Shown piece after piece: positions 47,098 to 55,917 of a DNA stretch of 64,000 bases (position 1 is the first letter of the stretch; each line of letters opens with the position of its first letter). The notes under the pieces are model-generated. The model was not told the DNA's origin. It worked only from the letters and a program-made list of their open reading frames with translations, and did no database searches. A program made the position numbers and the translations under genes. Source of the DNA: SCTD01 sp963784675 (GTDB lineage: Bacteria; Actinomycetota; Actinomycetes; Mycobacteriales; SCTD01); the NCBI GenBank assembly GCA_963784675.1, contig CAWASE010000019.1, positions 682,001 through 746,000 on the forward strand, in the 5' to 3' direction.

Positions 47098-47185
47098 GGT
47101 TGCTCCTGGGGAGGTGCGGGGAGGTGGGGACGGCCGGGGTCAGCTGCGGTCCGGCCCAGCCTGCCTCATGCCGGCGCCCGGACGA

Positions 47186-48157
47186 TCATCGACGCGAGCG
47201 CGTGCCTGCGGTCACGGGGGACCCCGTCCCTGAGCCCGACGCCACGACCGACCCGGCGGCGATCGCCGCCTGCAGGGCCTCCTGCTGGTGCGGCAGCGGC
47301 GCGTCGGGAGCAGGCAGCGTCGCCGGGAACGCCGGCGGCGTCCCGCCGAAGGCGGGGCACAGCGCCTGGTGGTCGCACCAGCCGCAGAGCCGGCTGGGAC
47401 GGGGCAGGAACTCGCGCTCGGCCGTCGCGCGCTCGATCGCCGCCCACAGCGCCAGGAGCTTGCGTTCGGTGGCGAGCAGGTCGGCCTCGTCCGGGCTGTA
47501 GCGCAGCACCTCACGATCGCCGAGGTACAGCAGCTGCAGCAGCCGGGGGACGACGCCCCGGGTGCGCCACAGCACCAGGGCGTAGAACCGCATCTGGAAC
47601 AGGGCCTTGCTCTCGTACTGCTCGCCGGGCGCCCGCCCGGTCTTGTAGTCGACGACGCGCAGCTCGCCCGCCGCCGACCGGTCGACGCGGTCGACGACCC
47701 CCCGCAGCCGCAGGCCGCCGGGCAGCACGACCTCGACGAGCTGCTCCCGGGCCGCCGGCTCCAGCCTGGTGGGGTCTTCCAGGGCGAAATAGCTCACCAG
47801 CAGCTCCTGCGCGCCCGCGAGCCAGGCCGCGACCTCCTCCTCGTCGCCGAAGAGCTCGTCGACCAGCGGCTCGGCCGCCCGCAGGTGCTGCCAGGACGGC
47901 TGCACGAGCCCGACCGCGGCCTGCAGCGTCCGCTCGCTGGCCGGCAGGTCGTAGAGCCGTTCCAGCACGCCGTGCACCACCGTGCCGCGCGAGGCCGCCG
48001 CGGACGGCCGGGACGGCAGCCGGTCGATGGTCCGGAAGCGGTAGAGCAGCGGGCAGGTCAGGAAGTCGGCAGCCCGCGACGGCGACAGCGACCCGACGAC
48101 CACCGGCGGGTCGTGCGGGCCCGGCTCGTCGGGCTCGGTGCTGTCCGTGCTGCTCAT
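47186..48157 (-). CDS. RecB-family PD-(D/E)xK exonuclease
   Basis: A 323-residue protein of the PDDEXK_1 type. It contains SPSRAADFLTCPLLYRFR (first Cys of the Fe-S set), SRGTVVHGVLERLY (His), LRLRGVVDRVDRSA, and the catalytic VVDYKTGRAPGEQ. The three further Cys are in RLCGWCDHQALCPAFGG, so a 4Fe-4S staple as in AddB/Cas4 relatives is likely. It appears as a stand-alone nuclease, as often in actinobacteria, and may act in DNA repair. Confidence 0.9.
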   Translation of the reverse strand: MSSTDSTEPDEPGPHDPPVVVGSLSPSRAADFLTCPLLYRFRTIDRLPSRPSAAASRGTVVHGVLERLYDLPASERTLQAAVGLVQPSWQHLRAAEPLVDELFGDEEEVAAWLAGAQELLVSYFALEDPTRLEPAAREQLVEVVLPGGLRLRGVVDRVDRSAAGELRVVDYKTGRAPGEQYESKALFQMRFYALVLWRTRGVVPRLLQLLYLGDREVLRYSPDEADLLATERKLLALWAAIERATAEREFLPRPSRLCGWCDHQALCPAFGGTPPAFPATLPAPDAPLPHQQEALQAAIAAGSVVASGSGTGSPVTAGTRSRR

Positions 48158-48164
48158 GCCGACG

Positions 48165-48170
48165 ACGCTA
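48165..48170 (-). promoter_or_regulatory. leaderless -10 box for the RecB-like gene
   Basis: TAGCGT on the minus strand, seven bases, then the ATG at 48157. No ribosome-binding site. Confidence 0.55.
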
Positions 48171-48224
48171 CGACGCGCCCCTGACAGGACCCGGGCCCGC
48201 CGCCGCCGGTCGTGTCGGACGGCG

Positions 48225-48998
48225 CTAGCCGACGGCTTCGTCGACGGGCACGTCGGACGGGCTCACCGACACCGCGCCGTGCAGCCGGTGCAGCTGGGTC
48301 GCGAGATCGACGCCGAGCACGTCGGCGAGCCGGAGCAGATCGGCGCAGGCGTCCACGACCAGCTCGTGCACCTGCAGGTCGCGGCGCAGCACGCGGTCGT
48401 CCTCCGCAGAGGTCCAGGCGTAGCGCACCGCCAGCTCGCTCACCCCGGCCGTCAGCGCCATGACGAGGTTCTTGGGCCGCGCCAGCTCCTGCTCGCCGCG
48501 GCGAGCGGCCGCCAGGCGCAGCGCATGCTGCAGCTCGCCCAGGCGGTCGTCCGCCGAGCCGGTGTACTGCTGCAGGTCGCGCGCGGGCAGCCGGGCGGGG
48601 GTCGTCCCGAGGGGGACGGGCGCCGCCGAGCGCCGGGCCATTGCGTGAGAACCCGGGGGCGGCGGCGACCGCAGGTCGATCACCAGGGACGTGGCGGCCT
48701 TCGCGTCCGCGGCGGTCGGCGCGGGCGCGCTGCGGCCGGTCGTCGACGGCGCGTGGCCGACGGTCGTCGGCGTCCCGACCGCGGCGGCCGCGGGCACCGA
48801 AGCCGCGACGTCGCGGATCACCGTCACGGTGCCGGGCGTGGACGCGGGCGGCGTCGTTCCGCCGACGTCGGGCGACACCGCGAACGTCGGCAGCACGAGC
48901 TCGACGACCGGGGGCCGCAGCGCGGACCGGATCCGCTCCAACCGTGCGCCGAGCTCGCCGGGACCGCCGACCTCCCCGGCTGCGAGAATCTCGATCAT
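48225..48998 (-). CDS. MazG-like NTP pyrophosphohydrolase-fold protein with degenerate active site
   Basis: A 257-residue protein. The first 120 residues are Ala/Pro/Thr-rich and poorly structured. The C-terminal part contains RPKNLVMALTAGVSEL and ADLLRLADVLGVDLATQL, which line up with all-alpha NTP pyrophosphatases (MazG/dCTPase, RS21-C6 type). The metal ligands ExxE and ExxD appear as GxxE and LxxD, so two of four acids are lost. It may bind nucleotides or act as a scaffold rather than as an enzyme. An upstream ATG at 49043 would add 15 residues (MFRPECPHGPEGARR). The frame is open much further upstream but only as a shadow. Confidence 0.6.
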   Translation of the reverse strand: MIEILAAGEVGGPGELGARLERIRSALRPPVVELVLPTFAVSPDVGGTTPPASTPGTVTVIRDVAASVPAAAAVGTPTTVGHAPSTTGRSAPAPTAADAKAATSLVIDLRSPPPPGSHAMARRSAAPVPLGTTPARLPARDLQQYTGSADDRLGELQHALRLAAARRGEQELARPKNLVMALTAGVSELAVRYAWTSAEDDRVLRRDLQVHELVVDACADLLRLADVLGVDLATQLHRLHGAVSVSPSDVPVDEAVG

Positions 48999-49153
48999 CC
49001 GCCGTGCACCTTCGGGACCATGCGGACATTCTGGCCTGAACATGCTTGGCTCGTGCGGCCGACGGGGCAAGATCACCCGATTGGCCCGGTTCGTGCTGGC
49101 CGTGCGCTCCGCGGCGGTCGCCCCGGGCCCCGCGCGCGACCCGGGAGGACGCT

Positions 49154-49576
49154 GTGGACGACGCCGTGCTCGCCGCCGTGCTGGCCGCGCTCGCGGGACC
49201 CCGCCGGGGTGATCGCGTCGCCTGTCTCGGCGCCGGGGCCCTGGTGGAACGCGCGCTGCTCGCCGCGTCGGGGACCAGCGCGCTGGTCGAGTCCGAGGCG
49301 AGGGTGGTCGTGGCGGGGGCGGCCGTCGAGGTGCCGACCGCGCTGCGGGTGCTGGCCGGCTCCGGCCGGTTGGTGGCGGTGGCCGCCGATGCCGGCGCCG
49401 CCCGCCGCACGGCTGCGGGCAGCGGGCTGGAGCTGCGTCACGTCGAGCAGGTCGGGCGCCGGGTCGCCTGGTCGGCGATGCGGGTCGCGCCCGTCGCGAC
49501 CGTGGAGACCCTGGAGGCCTCGGACAGCGCCGGCCGGGCCCAGCGACCACCGGGCGAGACCCGCACCGACACGTAG
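49154..49576 (+). CDS. hypothetical protein
   Basis: A 140-residue Ala/Val-rich protein with GTG start 4 nt after a GGGAGGA site. GDRVACLGAGALVERALL resembles the glycine-rich loop of SAM- or nucleotide-binding folds, but nothing more can be assigned. It ends 10 nt before the site-2 protease gene and may be co-transcribed with it. I do not recognise a family. Confidence 0.5.
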   Translation: MDDAVLAAVLAALAGPRRGDRVACLGAGALVERALLAASGTSALVESEARVVVAGAAVEVPTALRVLAGSGRLVAVAADAGAARRTAAGSGLELRHVEQVGRRVAWSAMRVAPVATVETLEASDSAGRAQRPPGETRTDT

Positions 49577-49579
49577 GTT
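49574..49579 (+). promoter_or_regulatory. leaderless -10 box for the site-2 protease gene
   Basis: TAGGTT, seven bases, then the ATG at 49587. It overlaps the stop region of the upstream hypothetical gene. Confidence 0.5.
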
Positions 49580-49586
49580 CATAGGG

Positions 49587-50735
49587 ATGACGACCCCTGG
49601 GCCCGGGCCCGACCAGACCGCCCGGGTCGCTCCACCCACGGGGATCCGGATAGGTCGCGTGCTCGGCGTCCCGGTGCTCGTGTCGCCGTCCTGGTTGCTG
49701 TTCGCCGGCTTCGTGCTCGTCAGCTTCGGACCGGACCTGGCGGACCGCTTCGGGTCGACCCGCGGGTACGGGGCTGCGGTCGCGTTCGCCCTGCTGCTGC
49801 TGCTCAGCGTGCTGCTGCACGAGATCGGGCACTGCGTCGTCGCCCGGATGCTGGGGCTTCCGGTGCGCAGCATCACGATCACCTTCCTCGCCGGCCTGAC
49901 GGAGATCACCGAGCCGCCGCAGACCCCGGCTCGGGAGTACGCGGTCGCCGTGGTGGGGCCGCTGGTGTCGCTGCTGCTCGCCGGCGTCGGCTACGCGGCG
50001 CGCGACCTGTTCGCCGCCGACGGCCTGCCGTACCTGCTCGCGACCGTGATGGCGCTGTCGAACGGCCTGGTGGCCGCCTTCAACCTGCTGCCAGGACTGC
50101 CGCTGGACGGCGGCCGGGTGCTGCGCGCCGCCGTCTGGCGGCTGACCGGTGACCCCGACCGGTCGACGGTCGTCGCCGCGTGGTCGGGGCGGGTCGTGGC
50201 GGTCGTGGTCGTGCCCGGGGTGCTGCTGGGACTGTTGCCGCTGCTCGGCCTCAGCGACCTCACGGTGGGATCGGCGCTGCTGGCGGGGCTGGTCGCCGCG
50301 TTCATCTACGTCGGGGCGAGCGCGTCGCTGCGCCGCCAGAAGATGCTGCAGCGCTTGCCGGCGGCGAGCGTCGCGCGGCTGGCCCGTCCGGCGCTGGGCG
50401 TGGCCAGCACCCTCCCGCTGGCCGAGGCGGTGCGTCGGGCGCAGCTGGCAGGGGTGCACGCGGTGGTCGTGGTCGACCCGACCGGCCTGCCGGTCGGGGT
50501 CGTCAGCGAAGCAGCGGTCCTGGCGGTGCCCGAGACCCGCCGGCCCTGGGTCGACGTCGCGACGGTGGCGCGCACGCTGCTGCCGGGGATGCTGCTGGAC
50601 GCCGACCTGGTCGGGCAGGACCTGCTCGAGGCGATGCGCCGCGTGCCCGCGTCGGAGTACGTCATCCACGACCAGGACGCAGGGGTCGTGCGGGTGCTGG
50701 TGACGGCTGACGTCGCGGCGGCCATCACACCCTGA
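49587..50735 (+). CDS. site-2 protease family protein (M50, Rip3-like)
   Basis: A 382-residue membrane protease with about six hydrophobic segments. The zinc site is LLHEIGHCVVARMLG, and the second motif is NLLPGLPLDGGRVLRAA. The cytosolic C-terminal region (about 255-380) resembles a CBS-like pair (LAGVHAVVVVDPTGLPVGVV), as in Rip3-type proteins. It probably performs intramembrane cleavage of a regulator. The substrate is unknown. Confidence 0.88.
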   Translation: MTTPGPGPDQTARVAPPTGIRIGRVLGVPVLVSPSWLLFAGFVLVSFGPDLADRFGSTRGYGAAVAFALLLLLSVLLHEIGHCVVARMLGLPVRSITITFLAGLTEITEPPQTPAREYAVAVVGPLVSLLLAGVGYAARDLFAADGLPYLLATVMALSNGLVAAFNLLPGLPLDGGRVLRAAVWRLTGDPDRSTVVAAWSGRVVAVVVVPGVLLGLLPLLGLSDLTVGSALLAGLVAAFIYVGASASLRRQKMLQRLPAASVARLARPALGVASTLPLAEAVRRAQLAGVHAVVVVDPTGLPVGVVSEAAVLAVPETRRPWVDVATVARTLLPGMLLDADLVGQDLLEAMRRVPASEYVIHDQDAGVVRVLVTADVAAAITP

Positions 50736-50784
50736 GCGGGCGCCGCTGCTCCTGGCCGGCCGGCGCGACTAGCCTTGCTCCCTC

Positions 50785-51711
50785 GTGACCCTCGGAGCGG
50801 CCAGACGCCGCGGACCCCTCGTGCCCGGCGACCAGGTGCAGCTCACCGACCCCAAGGGGCGGATGCACACGATCACGCTGACGGCGGGCAAGCAGTTCCA
50901 CACCCACAAGGGCATCCTGGAGCACGACGCGCTGATCGGCGGACCCGAGGCCGTCGTCGTCACCATCGGCACGACCGACTACCTCGCGCTGCGTCCGCTG
51001 CTGAGCGACTACGTGCTGTCGATGCCGCGCGGGGCGCAGGTGGTGTACCCGAAGGACGCCGGGCAGATCGTCCAGATGGCCGACATCTTCCCCGGCGCGC
51101 ACGTGGTCGAGGCCGGCGTCGGCTCCGGGGCGCTGTCGTTGTCGCTGCTGCGGGCGGTCGGCGAGTCGGGACGCCTGTCCTCCTACGAGCGTCGCGCCGA
51201 CTTCGCCGAGATCGCCCAGGCGAACGTCGAGCGCTTCCTGGGTGGTCCGCACCCGGCCTGGACGGTGACGGTCGGCGACCTGGCGCAGGCGCTGCCCGCC
51301 AGCGGCGAGCGGGACGTCGACCGGGTGGTGCTGGACATGCTGGCGCCCTGGGAGGTGCTGCCGGCGGTCGCGGACGCGCTGCGTCCCGGCGGCCTGGTCT
51401 GCTGCTACGTCGCCACGACGACGCAGCTGTCGGTGACGGTCGAGGCGATGCGCGAGTCGGGCCGCTTCACCGAGCCGCAGAGCTGGGAGTCGATGGTCCG
51501 CGGCTGGCACGTCGAGGGCCTCGCGGTGCGGCCCGAGCACCGGATGATCGGGCACACCGGCTTCCTGTGCACCGCCCGGCGGATGGCGGACGGCGTCCTG
51601 CCCCCGGTGCGACGGCGGCGGCCCAGCAAGGGCATGACGGCCACCGAGGCGGACGACGCCCCCGAGCAGACCCCGGAGCAGCGGGTGGCCGAGCGCGGCC
51701 CGCTGCCGTAG
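50785..51711 (+). CDS. trmI: tRNA (adenine-58-N1)-methyltransferase
   Basis: A 308-residue SAM enzyme. The N-terminal domain PKGRMHTITLTAGKQFHTHK is typical of actinobacterial TrmI (Rv2118c), followed by motif I VVEAGVGSGALSLSLLRAV, DVDRVVLDMLAPWEVL and a C-terminal part EHRMIGHTGFLCTARRM. The last 40 residues are disordered. It methylates A58 in the tRNA T-loop. Location just upstream of arc is the conserved actinobacterial order. Confidence 0.93.
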   Translation: MTLGAARRRGPLVPGDQVQLTDPKGRMHTITLTAGKQFHTHKGILEHDALIGGPEAVVVTIGTTDYLALRPLLSDYVLSMPRGAQVVYPKDAGQIVQMADIFPGAHVVEAGVGSGALSLSLLRAVGESGRLSSYERRADFAEIAQANVERFLGGPHPAWTVTVGDLAQALPASGERDVDRVVLDMLAPWEVLPAVADALRPGGLVCCYVATTTQLSVTVEAMRESGRFTEPQSWESMVRGWHVEGLAVRPEHRMIGHTGFLCTARRMADGVLPPVRRRRPSKGMTATEADDAPEQTPEQRVAERGPLP

Positions 51712-51834
51712 CGCCGGCACGCGTGCACACAACCTGATCGACGTCGGGGCCCGGACCGACCTGCGGGGGCCTGCCCTGGCGTCGGGCGGGTCCCGAGGCG
51801 GCCGTCCCTCGCGCGGGAACGAACCTGCCGTACA

Positions 51835-51840
51835 TAGGAT
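51835..51840 (+). promoter_or_regulatory. -10 box for arc
   Basis: TAGGAT about 35 bases before the GTG starts at 51873-51876. GGAAC lies 14 bases upstream (51816-51820) and could be part of a stress-type -35, but no matching -10 GTT element was found. Confidence 0.4.
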
Positions 51841-51872
51841 GCCGTGAAGGCACGACAGTCCCCTCGAGACGG

Positions 51873-53681
51873 GTGGTGAGTCACGTGGCAGGAGCGCGCG
51901 CCGGCGGCCCGGGCGACGACGCCCGGGCCAGAGCAGGCAAGGACGGACCCGAGGTCACCGAGCTCTTCGCGCAGGTGAGCTACCTGGAGCAGGAGGTGTC
52001 GGTCCTGCGGCGCAAGCTGTCGGACTCGCCCCGCCAGGTGCGGGCGCTGGAGGAGCGGCTGGCGCAGGCGCAGGCGTCGCTGGCCGGTGCGTCCGGGCAG
52101 AACGACCGGCTCGTCGGCACCCTGCGCGAGGCCCGCGACCAGATCGTGGCGCTGAAGGAAGAGGTCGAGCGGCTGGCGCAGCCGCCGTCCGGCTTCGGCG
52201 TGTTCCTGGCCCACCGCGAGGACGACGCCGTCGACATCTTCACCGGCGGTCGCAAGCTGCGGGTCAGCGTCAGCCCGGGGGTCGCGCACGACGACCTCGT
52301 CCGCGGCAAGGAGGTGCTGCTCAACGAGGCGATGAACGTGGTGAAGGTGCTGGACTTCGAGCGCCAGGGCGACGTCGTGATGCTCAAGGAGCTGCTCGAG
52401 AACGAGGACGGTGTGCCCGACCGCGCGCTCGTCGTCGGCCACACCGACGACGAGAAGGTCGTCATGCTGGCCGACTCGTTGCTGGACGTGCCGATCAAGG
52501 CCGGCGACTCGCTGCTGGTCGAGTCGCGCAGCGGCTGGGCCTACGAGCGCATCCCCAAGAGCGAGGTCGAGGAGCTCGTGCTGGAGGAGGTGCCCGACAT
52601 CGACTACTCCGACATCGGGGGCCTGGCCGGCCAGATCGAGGCCATCCGCGACGCCGTCGAGCTGCCCTTCCTGCACAAGGAGCTGTTCAAGGAGCACCAG
52701 CTGCGCCCGCCCAAGGGAGTGCTGCTCTACGGCCCCCCCGGCTGCGGAAAGACGCTGATCGCCAAGGCGGTGGCCAACAGCCTGGCCAAGAAGGTCGCCG
52801 AGGTGACCGGCAAGCCCGACGGGCGCGCGTACTTCCTGAACATCAAGGGCCCGGAGCTGCTGAACAAGTACGTCGGCGAGACCGAGCGCCACATCCGGTT
52901 GATCTTCCAGCGGGCGCGCGAGAAGGCCTCCGAGGGCACTCCGGTCATCGTCTTCTTCGACGAGATGGACTCCATCTTCCGCACCCGCGGCTCCGGCGTG
53001 TCCTCCGACGTCGAGACGACCATCGTCCCGCAGCTGCTGAGCGAGATCGACGGCGTCGAGACGCTGGAGAACGTCGTGGTGATCGGTGCCTCCAACCGCG
53101 AGGACATGATCGACCCCGCGATCCTGCGGCCGGGCCGGCTGGACGTCAAGATCAAGATCGAGCGCCCGGACGCCGAGGCGGCCAAGGACATCTTCGGCAA
53201 GTACATCCGCACCGACCTGCCGCTGCACGAGGAGGACCTGGCCGAGAACGGCGGCGACCGCGAGGCCACCGTCGCGGCCATGATCCAGCGCACCGTCGAG
53301 CGGATCTACACCGAGGCCGACGACAACCGCTTCATCGAGGTCACCTACGCCAACGGGGACAAGGAGGTCCTGTACTTCAAGGACTTCAACTCCGGCGCGA
53401 TGATCGAGAACATCGTCGCCCGAGCCAAGAAGATGGCGATCAAGGACTTCCTCGACGGCGGCGGCAAGGGCCTGCGCCTGCAGCACCTGATGAGCGCCTG
53501 CATCGACGAGTTCAAGGAGAACGAGGACCTCCCGAACACGACCAACCCCGACGACTGGGCCCGCATCTCGGGCAAGAAGGGCGAGCGCATCGTGTACCTG
53601 CGCACGCTGGTCACCAGCGCCAAGGGTTCGGAGACCGGCCGGTCCATCGACACCGTCGCCAACACCGGTCAGTACCTGTAG
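51873..53681 (+). CDS. arc: proteasome-activating AAA ATPase (ARC/Mpa)
   Basis: About 602 residues. An N-terminal coiled coil (about 30-80, VSYLEQEVSVLRRKL) is followed by two OB domains and one AAA domain: Walker A YGPPGCGKT, Walker B VIVFFDEMDS, and RPGRLDVKIKIERPD. The C-terminus is TGQYL, the penultimate-Tyr gate-opening motif that docks in the 20S ring. Two adjacent GTG codons (51873 and 51876) and one at 51885 are possible starts. It unfolds pupylated proteins and feeds them to PrcBA. Orientation and order with dop, pup, prcB and prcA are conserved. Confidence 0.96.
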   Translation: MVSHVAGARAGGPGDDARARAGKDGPEVTELFAQVSYLEQEVSVLRRKLSDSPRQVRALEERLAQAQASLAGASGQNDRLVGTLREARDQIVALKEEVERLAQPPSGFGVFLAHREDDAVDIFTGGRKLRVSVSPGVAHDDLVRGKEVLLNEAMNVVKVLDFERQGDVVMLKELLENEDGVPDRALVVGHTDDEKVVMLADSLLDVPIKAGDSLLVESRSGWAYERIPKSEVEELVLEEVPDIDYSDIGGLAGQIEAIRDAVELPFLHKELFKEHQLRPPKGVLLYGPPGCGKTLIAKAVANSLAKKVAEVTGKPDGRAYFLNIKGPELLNKYVGETERHIRLIFQRAREKASEGTPVIVFFDEMDSIFRTRGSGVSSDVETTIVPQLLSEIDGVETLENVVVIGASNREDMIDPAILRPGRLDVKIKIERPDAEAAKDIFGKYIRTDLPLHEEDLAENGGDREATVAAMIQRTVERIYTEADDNRFIEVTYANGDKEVLYFKDFNSGAMIENIVARAKKMAIKDFLDGGGKGLRLQHLMSACIDEFKENEDLPNTTNPDDWARISGKKGERIVYLRTLVTSAKGSETGRSIDTVANTGQYL

Positions 53682-53710
53682 GCCCGGCAGCGACGTCGAG
53701 GCGACCGTCC

Positions 53711-53716
53711 TACGCT
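53711..53716 (+). promoter_or_regulatory. leaderless -10 box for dop
   Basis: TACGCT, six bases, then the ATG at 53723. No ribosome-binding site, although arc ends only 41 nt upstream. Confidence 0.6.
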
Positions 53717-53722
53717 GAGCCC

Positions 53723-55258
53723 ATGACGACGCAGCGGGTCATGGGCATCGAGACCGAGTACGGGGTCTCGATCCAGGGCCAGCCGGCGAGCGGCGCCATG
53801 GTCGCCTCGGGACAGGTCGTCAACGGCTACGCCAGCGGCATGGCGCCGGGCCCGGCGCGGTCCCGCCGGCCCCGCTGGGACTTCGAGGAGGAGAACCCGC
53901 TCCGCGACGCGCGCGGCTTCGAGGTGTCGGCGGGGGGCTCGGACCATCTGGCGGGCGAACCCGAGGACGACCTCGGGCTGGCCAACGTCATCCTGACCAA
54001 CGGCGCCCGTCTCTACGTCGACCACGCCCATCCGGAGTACAGCTCGCCGGAGGTGACGAACCCGCGGGACGCCGTGCTCTGGGACAAGGCCGGCGAGCGT
54101 GTGATGGCCATCGCCGCCCAGCGCGCCCTGGCGGTGCCGGGGACCCCCCAGATCCTGCTGTACAAGAACAACACCGACGGCAAGGGCGCCTCGTACGGCA
54201 CCCACGAGAACTATCTGATGGCCCGGCGGACCCCGTTCGCCGACATCGTCCGGCACCTGACGCCCTTCTTCGTCTCGCGACAGGTGGTCACCGGTGCCGG
54301 TCGCGTCGGGCGGGGGCAGGACGGCCGAGGCGAGGGCTACCAGCTCAGCCAGCGCGCCGACTTCTTCGAGGTCGAGGTCGGGCTGGAGACCACGCTCAAG
54401 CGGCCGATCATCAACACCCGCGACGAGCCGCACGCCGACCCGGAGAAGTACCGCCGGCTGCACGTCATCCTCGGCGACGCCAACCTCTCGGAGATCTCCA
54501 CCTACCTCAAGGTCGGCACCACCGCGCTGGTGCTCGCGATGATCGAGGACCGTTGGCTGACCGACAACGGCATCGACCTCACCGTCGACGGACCGGTCGC
54601 GGCGCTGCGGGCCGTCTCGCACGACCCGTCGCTGCGCCACCTGGTGACGCTGCGCGACGGCCGGCGGATGACCGCCGTCGAGCTGCAGATGGCCTACCTG
54701 GAGCAGGCCCGCAAGCACGTCGAGGACCGGCTGGGTGCCGACGCCGACCCGCAGACGGTGGACGTGCTCGTGCGCTGGGAGTCGGTGCTGGACCGGCTCG
54801 CCGAGGACCCCCGACAGCTGGCCGGCGAGCTGGACTGGGTGGCCAAGCTGTCGCTGCTGGACGGGTTCCGCGAGCGCGAGTCCCTCGGCTGGGACGCCGC
54901 GAAGCTGCACCTGGTCGACCTGCAGTACAGCGACGTGCGCCCGGAGAAGGGCCTCTACCACCGGCTGGTCGCCCGCGGAGCGATGCAGACGCTGCTCGAC
55001 CCGCAGCAGGTCGAGCAGGCCGTCGACCGTCCGCCGCAGGACACGCGCGCCTACTTCCGCGGCGAGTGCCTGGCCCGCTATCCCGGCCAGGTCGCGGCAG
55101 CCTCGTGGGACTCGGTCATCTTCGACGTCGGGCGCGACTCGCTGCAGCGGGTGCCGACGCTGGAGCCGCTCCGCGGTACCCGGGCCCACGTCGGCGCGCT
55201 GCTGGACAGCAGCGCCACCGCCGTCGACCTGGTGGCGAGCCTGACGGCGGGCCGCTGA
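53723..55258 (+). CDS. dop: Pup deamidase/depupylase
   Basis: A 511-residue carboxylate-amine-ligase-like enzyme. The N-terminus RVMGIETEYGVSIQG, then NGARLYVDHAHPEYSSPEVT, LYKNNTDGKGASYGTHENYL and RLHVILGDANLSEISTYLKV match Dop, not the ligase PafA (which starts IFGLETEYGV and lacks the long Dop loop seen here at about 40-80). It converts the C-terminal Gln of Pup to Glu and removes Pup from substrates. Pup in this window does end in Gln, which needs Dop. Confidence 0.96.
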   Translation: MTTQRVMGIETEYGVSIQGQPASGAMVASGQVVNGYASGMAPGPARSRRPRWDFEEENPLRDARGFEVSAGGSDHLAGEPEDDLGLANVILTNGARLYVDHAHPEYSSPEVTNPRDAVLWDKAGERVMAIAAQRALAVPGTPQILLYKNNTDGKGASYGTHENYLMARRTPFADIVRHLTPFFVSRQVVTGAGRVGRGQDGRGEGYQLSQRADFFEVEVGLETTLKRPIINTRDEPHADPEKYRRLHVILGDANLSEISTYLKVGTTALVLAMIEDRWLTDNGIDLTVDGPVAALRAVSHDPSLRHLVTLRDGRRMTAVELQMAYLEQARKHVEDRLGADADPQTVDVLVRWESVLDRLAEDPRQLAGELDWVAKLSLLDGFRERESLGWDAAKLHLVDLQYSDVRPEKGLYHRLVARGAMQTLLDPQQVEQAVDRPPQDTRAYFRGECLARYPGQVAAASWDSVIFDVGRDSLQRVPTLEPLRGTRAHVGALLDSSATAVDLVASLTAGR

Positions 55259-55271
55259 CCGGTCCGCGCGC

Positions 55272-55778
55272 TCAGGAGCAGCCGGGGACGGTCACGCCGG
55301 GTGCGCTCAGGGCGGTGAGCTGGCAGAACGTCATGGCGCTGACCTTCCAGGCGCCGTCCTCCAGCACGGCCTTGCCCTGGGCGCCGGGCAGCACGACGGT
55401 GCCGGCCGAGGACAGGTCGTAGGTCACCGACGCCTCGGTCGCGCTGGTGAACTGGACGCTCTGCACCTTGGCGCTGGTCATGGCCGCGTTCGGGTCCTTG
55501 CCCGCGAGGGCGAGGGCCGGCGCGAGGTCGGCGGCGCGCTCGATGAAGGCCGCGCGGTCCGCCGCCGGGGCAGCGCCGTCGAAGAAGCCCTCCCACGCCG
55601 TGCGGACCTCTGCCTCGGCGGCGGCCTTGTCGCCGGGGCCGGCGCCGGTGTCGGCGGACGCCTCGACGGAGGCTGCCGCGGAGGCCGAGACGGTGCCGCC
55701 GTCGTCACCCCCGCAGCCGGTGAGCACGAGCAGGCACAGGGCCGGGACGACGACGGGGGCGAGCAGGGAGCGGCGCAT
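55272..55778 (-). CDS. small secreted lipoprotein
   Basis: A 168-residue protein. Signal peptide MRRSLLAPVVVPALCLLVL with lipobox LTGC, then an Ala/Ser/Asp linker and a small domain (RTAWEGFFDGAAPAADRAAF, MTSAKVQSVQF, KAVLEDGAWKVSAMTFCQL) that resembles actinobacterial 'low-molecular-weight' NTF2-like lipoproteins. The ATG has a CGGAGG site. It lies inside the proteasome locus, opposite to the flanking genes, between dop and pup. Confidence 0.75.
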   Translation of the reverse strand: MRRSLLAPVVVPALCLLVLTGCGGDDGGTVSASAAASVEASADTGAGPGDKAAAEAEVRTAWEGFFDGAAPAADRAAFIERAADLAPALALAGKDPNAAMTSAKVQSVQFTSATEASVTYDLSSAGTVVLPGAQGKAVLEDGAWKVSAMTFCQLTALSAPGVTVPGCS

Positions 55779-55917
55779 CTGAACCTCCGGAAGGGTCCCA
55801 CCACGGTGTGGGTGGTGCTGTCCTACCGCACGACCGGCGGCCCGGACGAACAGGCGCGTCGGGCCGGGACCGACGGCGGCGTCCCGCTGTCCGGGTTCGC
55901 CCGACGTTGTCCAGGGG

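Noticed and set aside
48225..50669. 814-codon minus-strand open frame
   Set aside because: Only the 257 C-terminal codons resemble a protein family. The upstream part is antisense to the site-2 protease gene.
51816..51840. ECF-sigma promoter (GGAAC) for arc
   Set aside because: GGAAC is present but no GTT-type -10 lies at the expected spacing. TAGGAT fits a housekeeping -10 instead.
51405..53486. 693-codon minus-strand open frame antisense to arc
   Set aside because: Shadow of arc with no start signal and no family motifs.
53723..55258. PafA (Pup ligase) rather than Dop
   Set aside because: The N-terminus VMGIETEYGVSIQG and the long loop after it are Dop-type, and Pup ends in Gln, which requires Dop.
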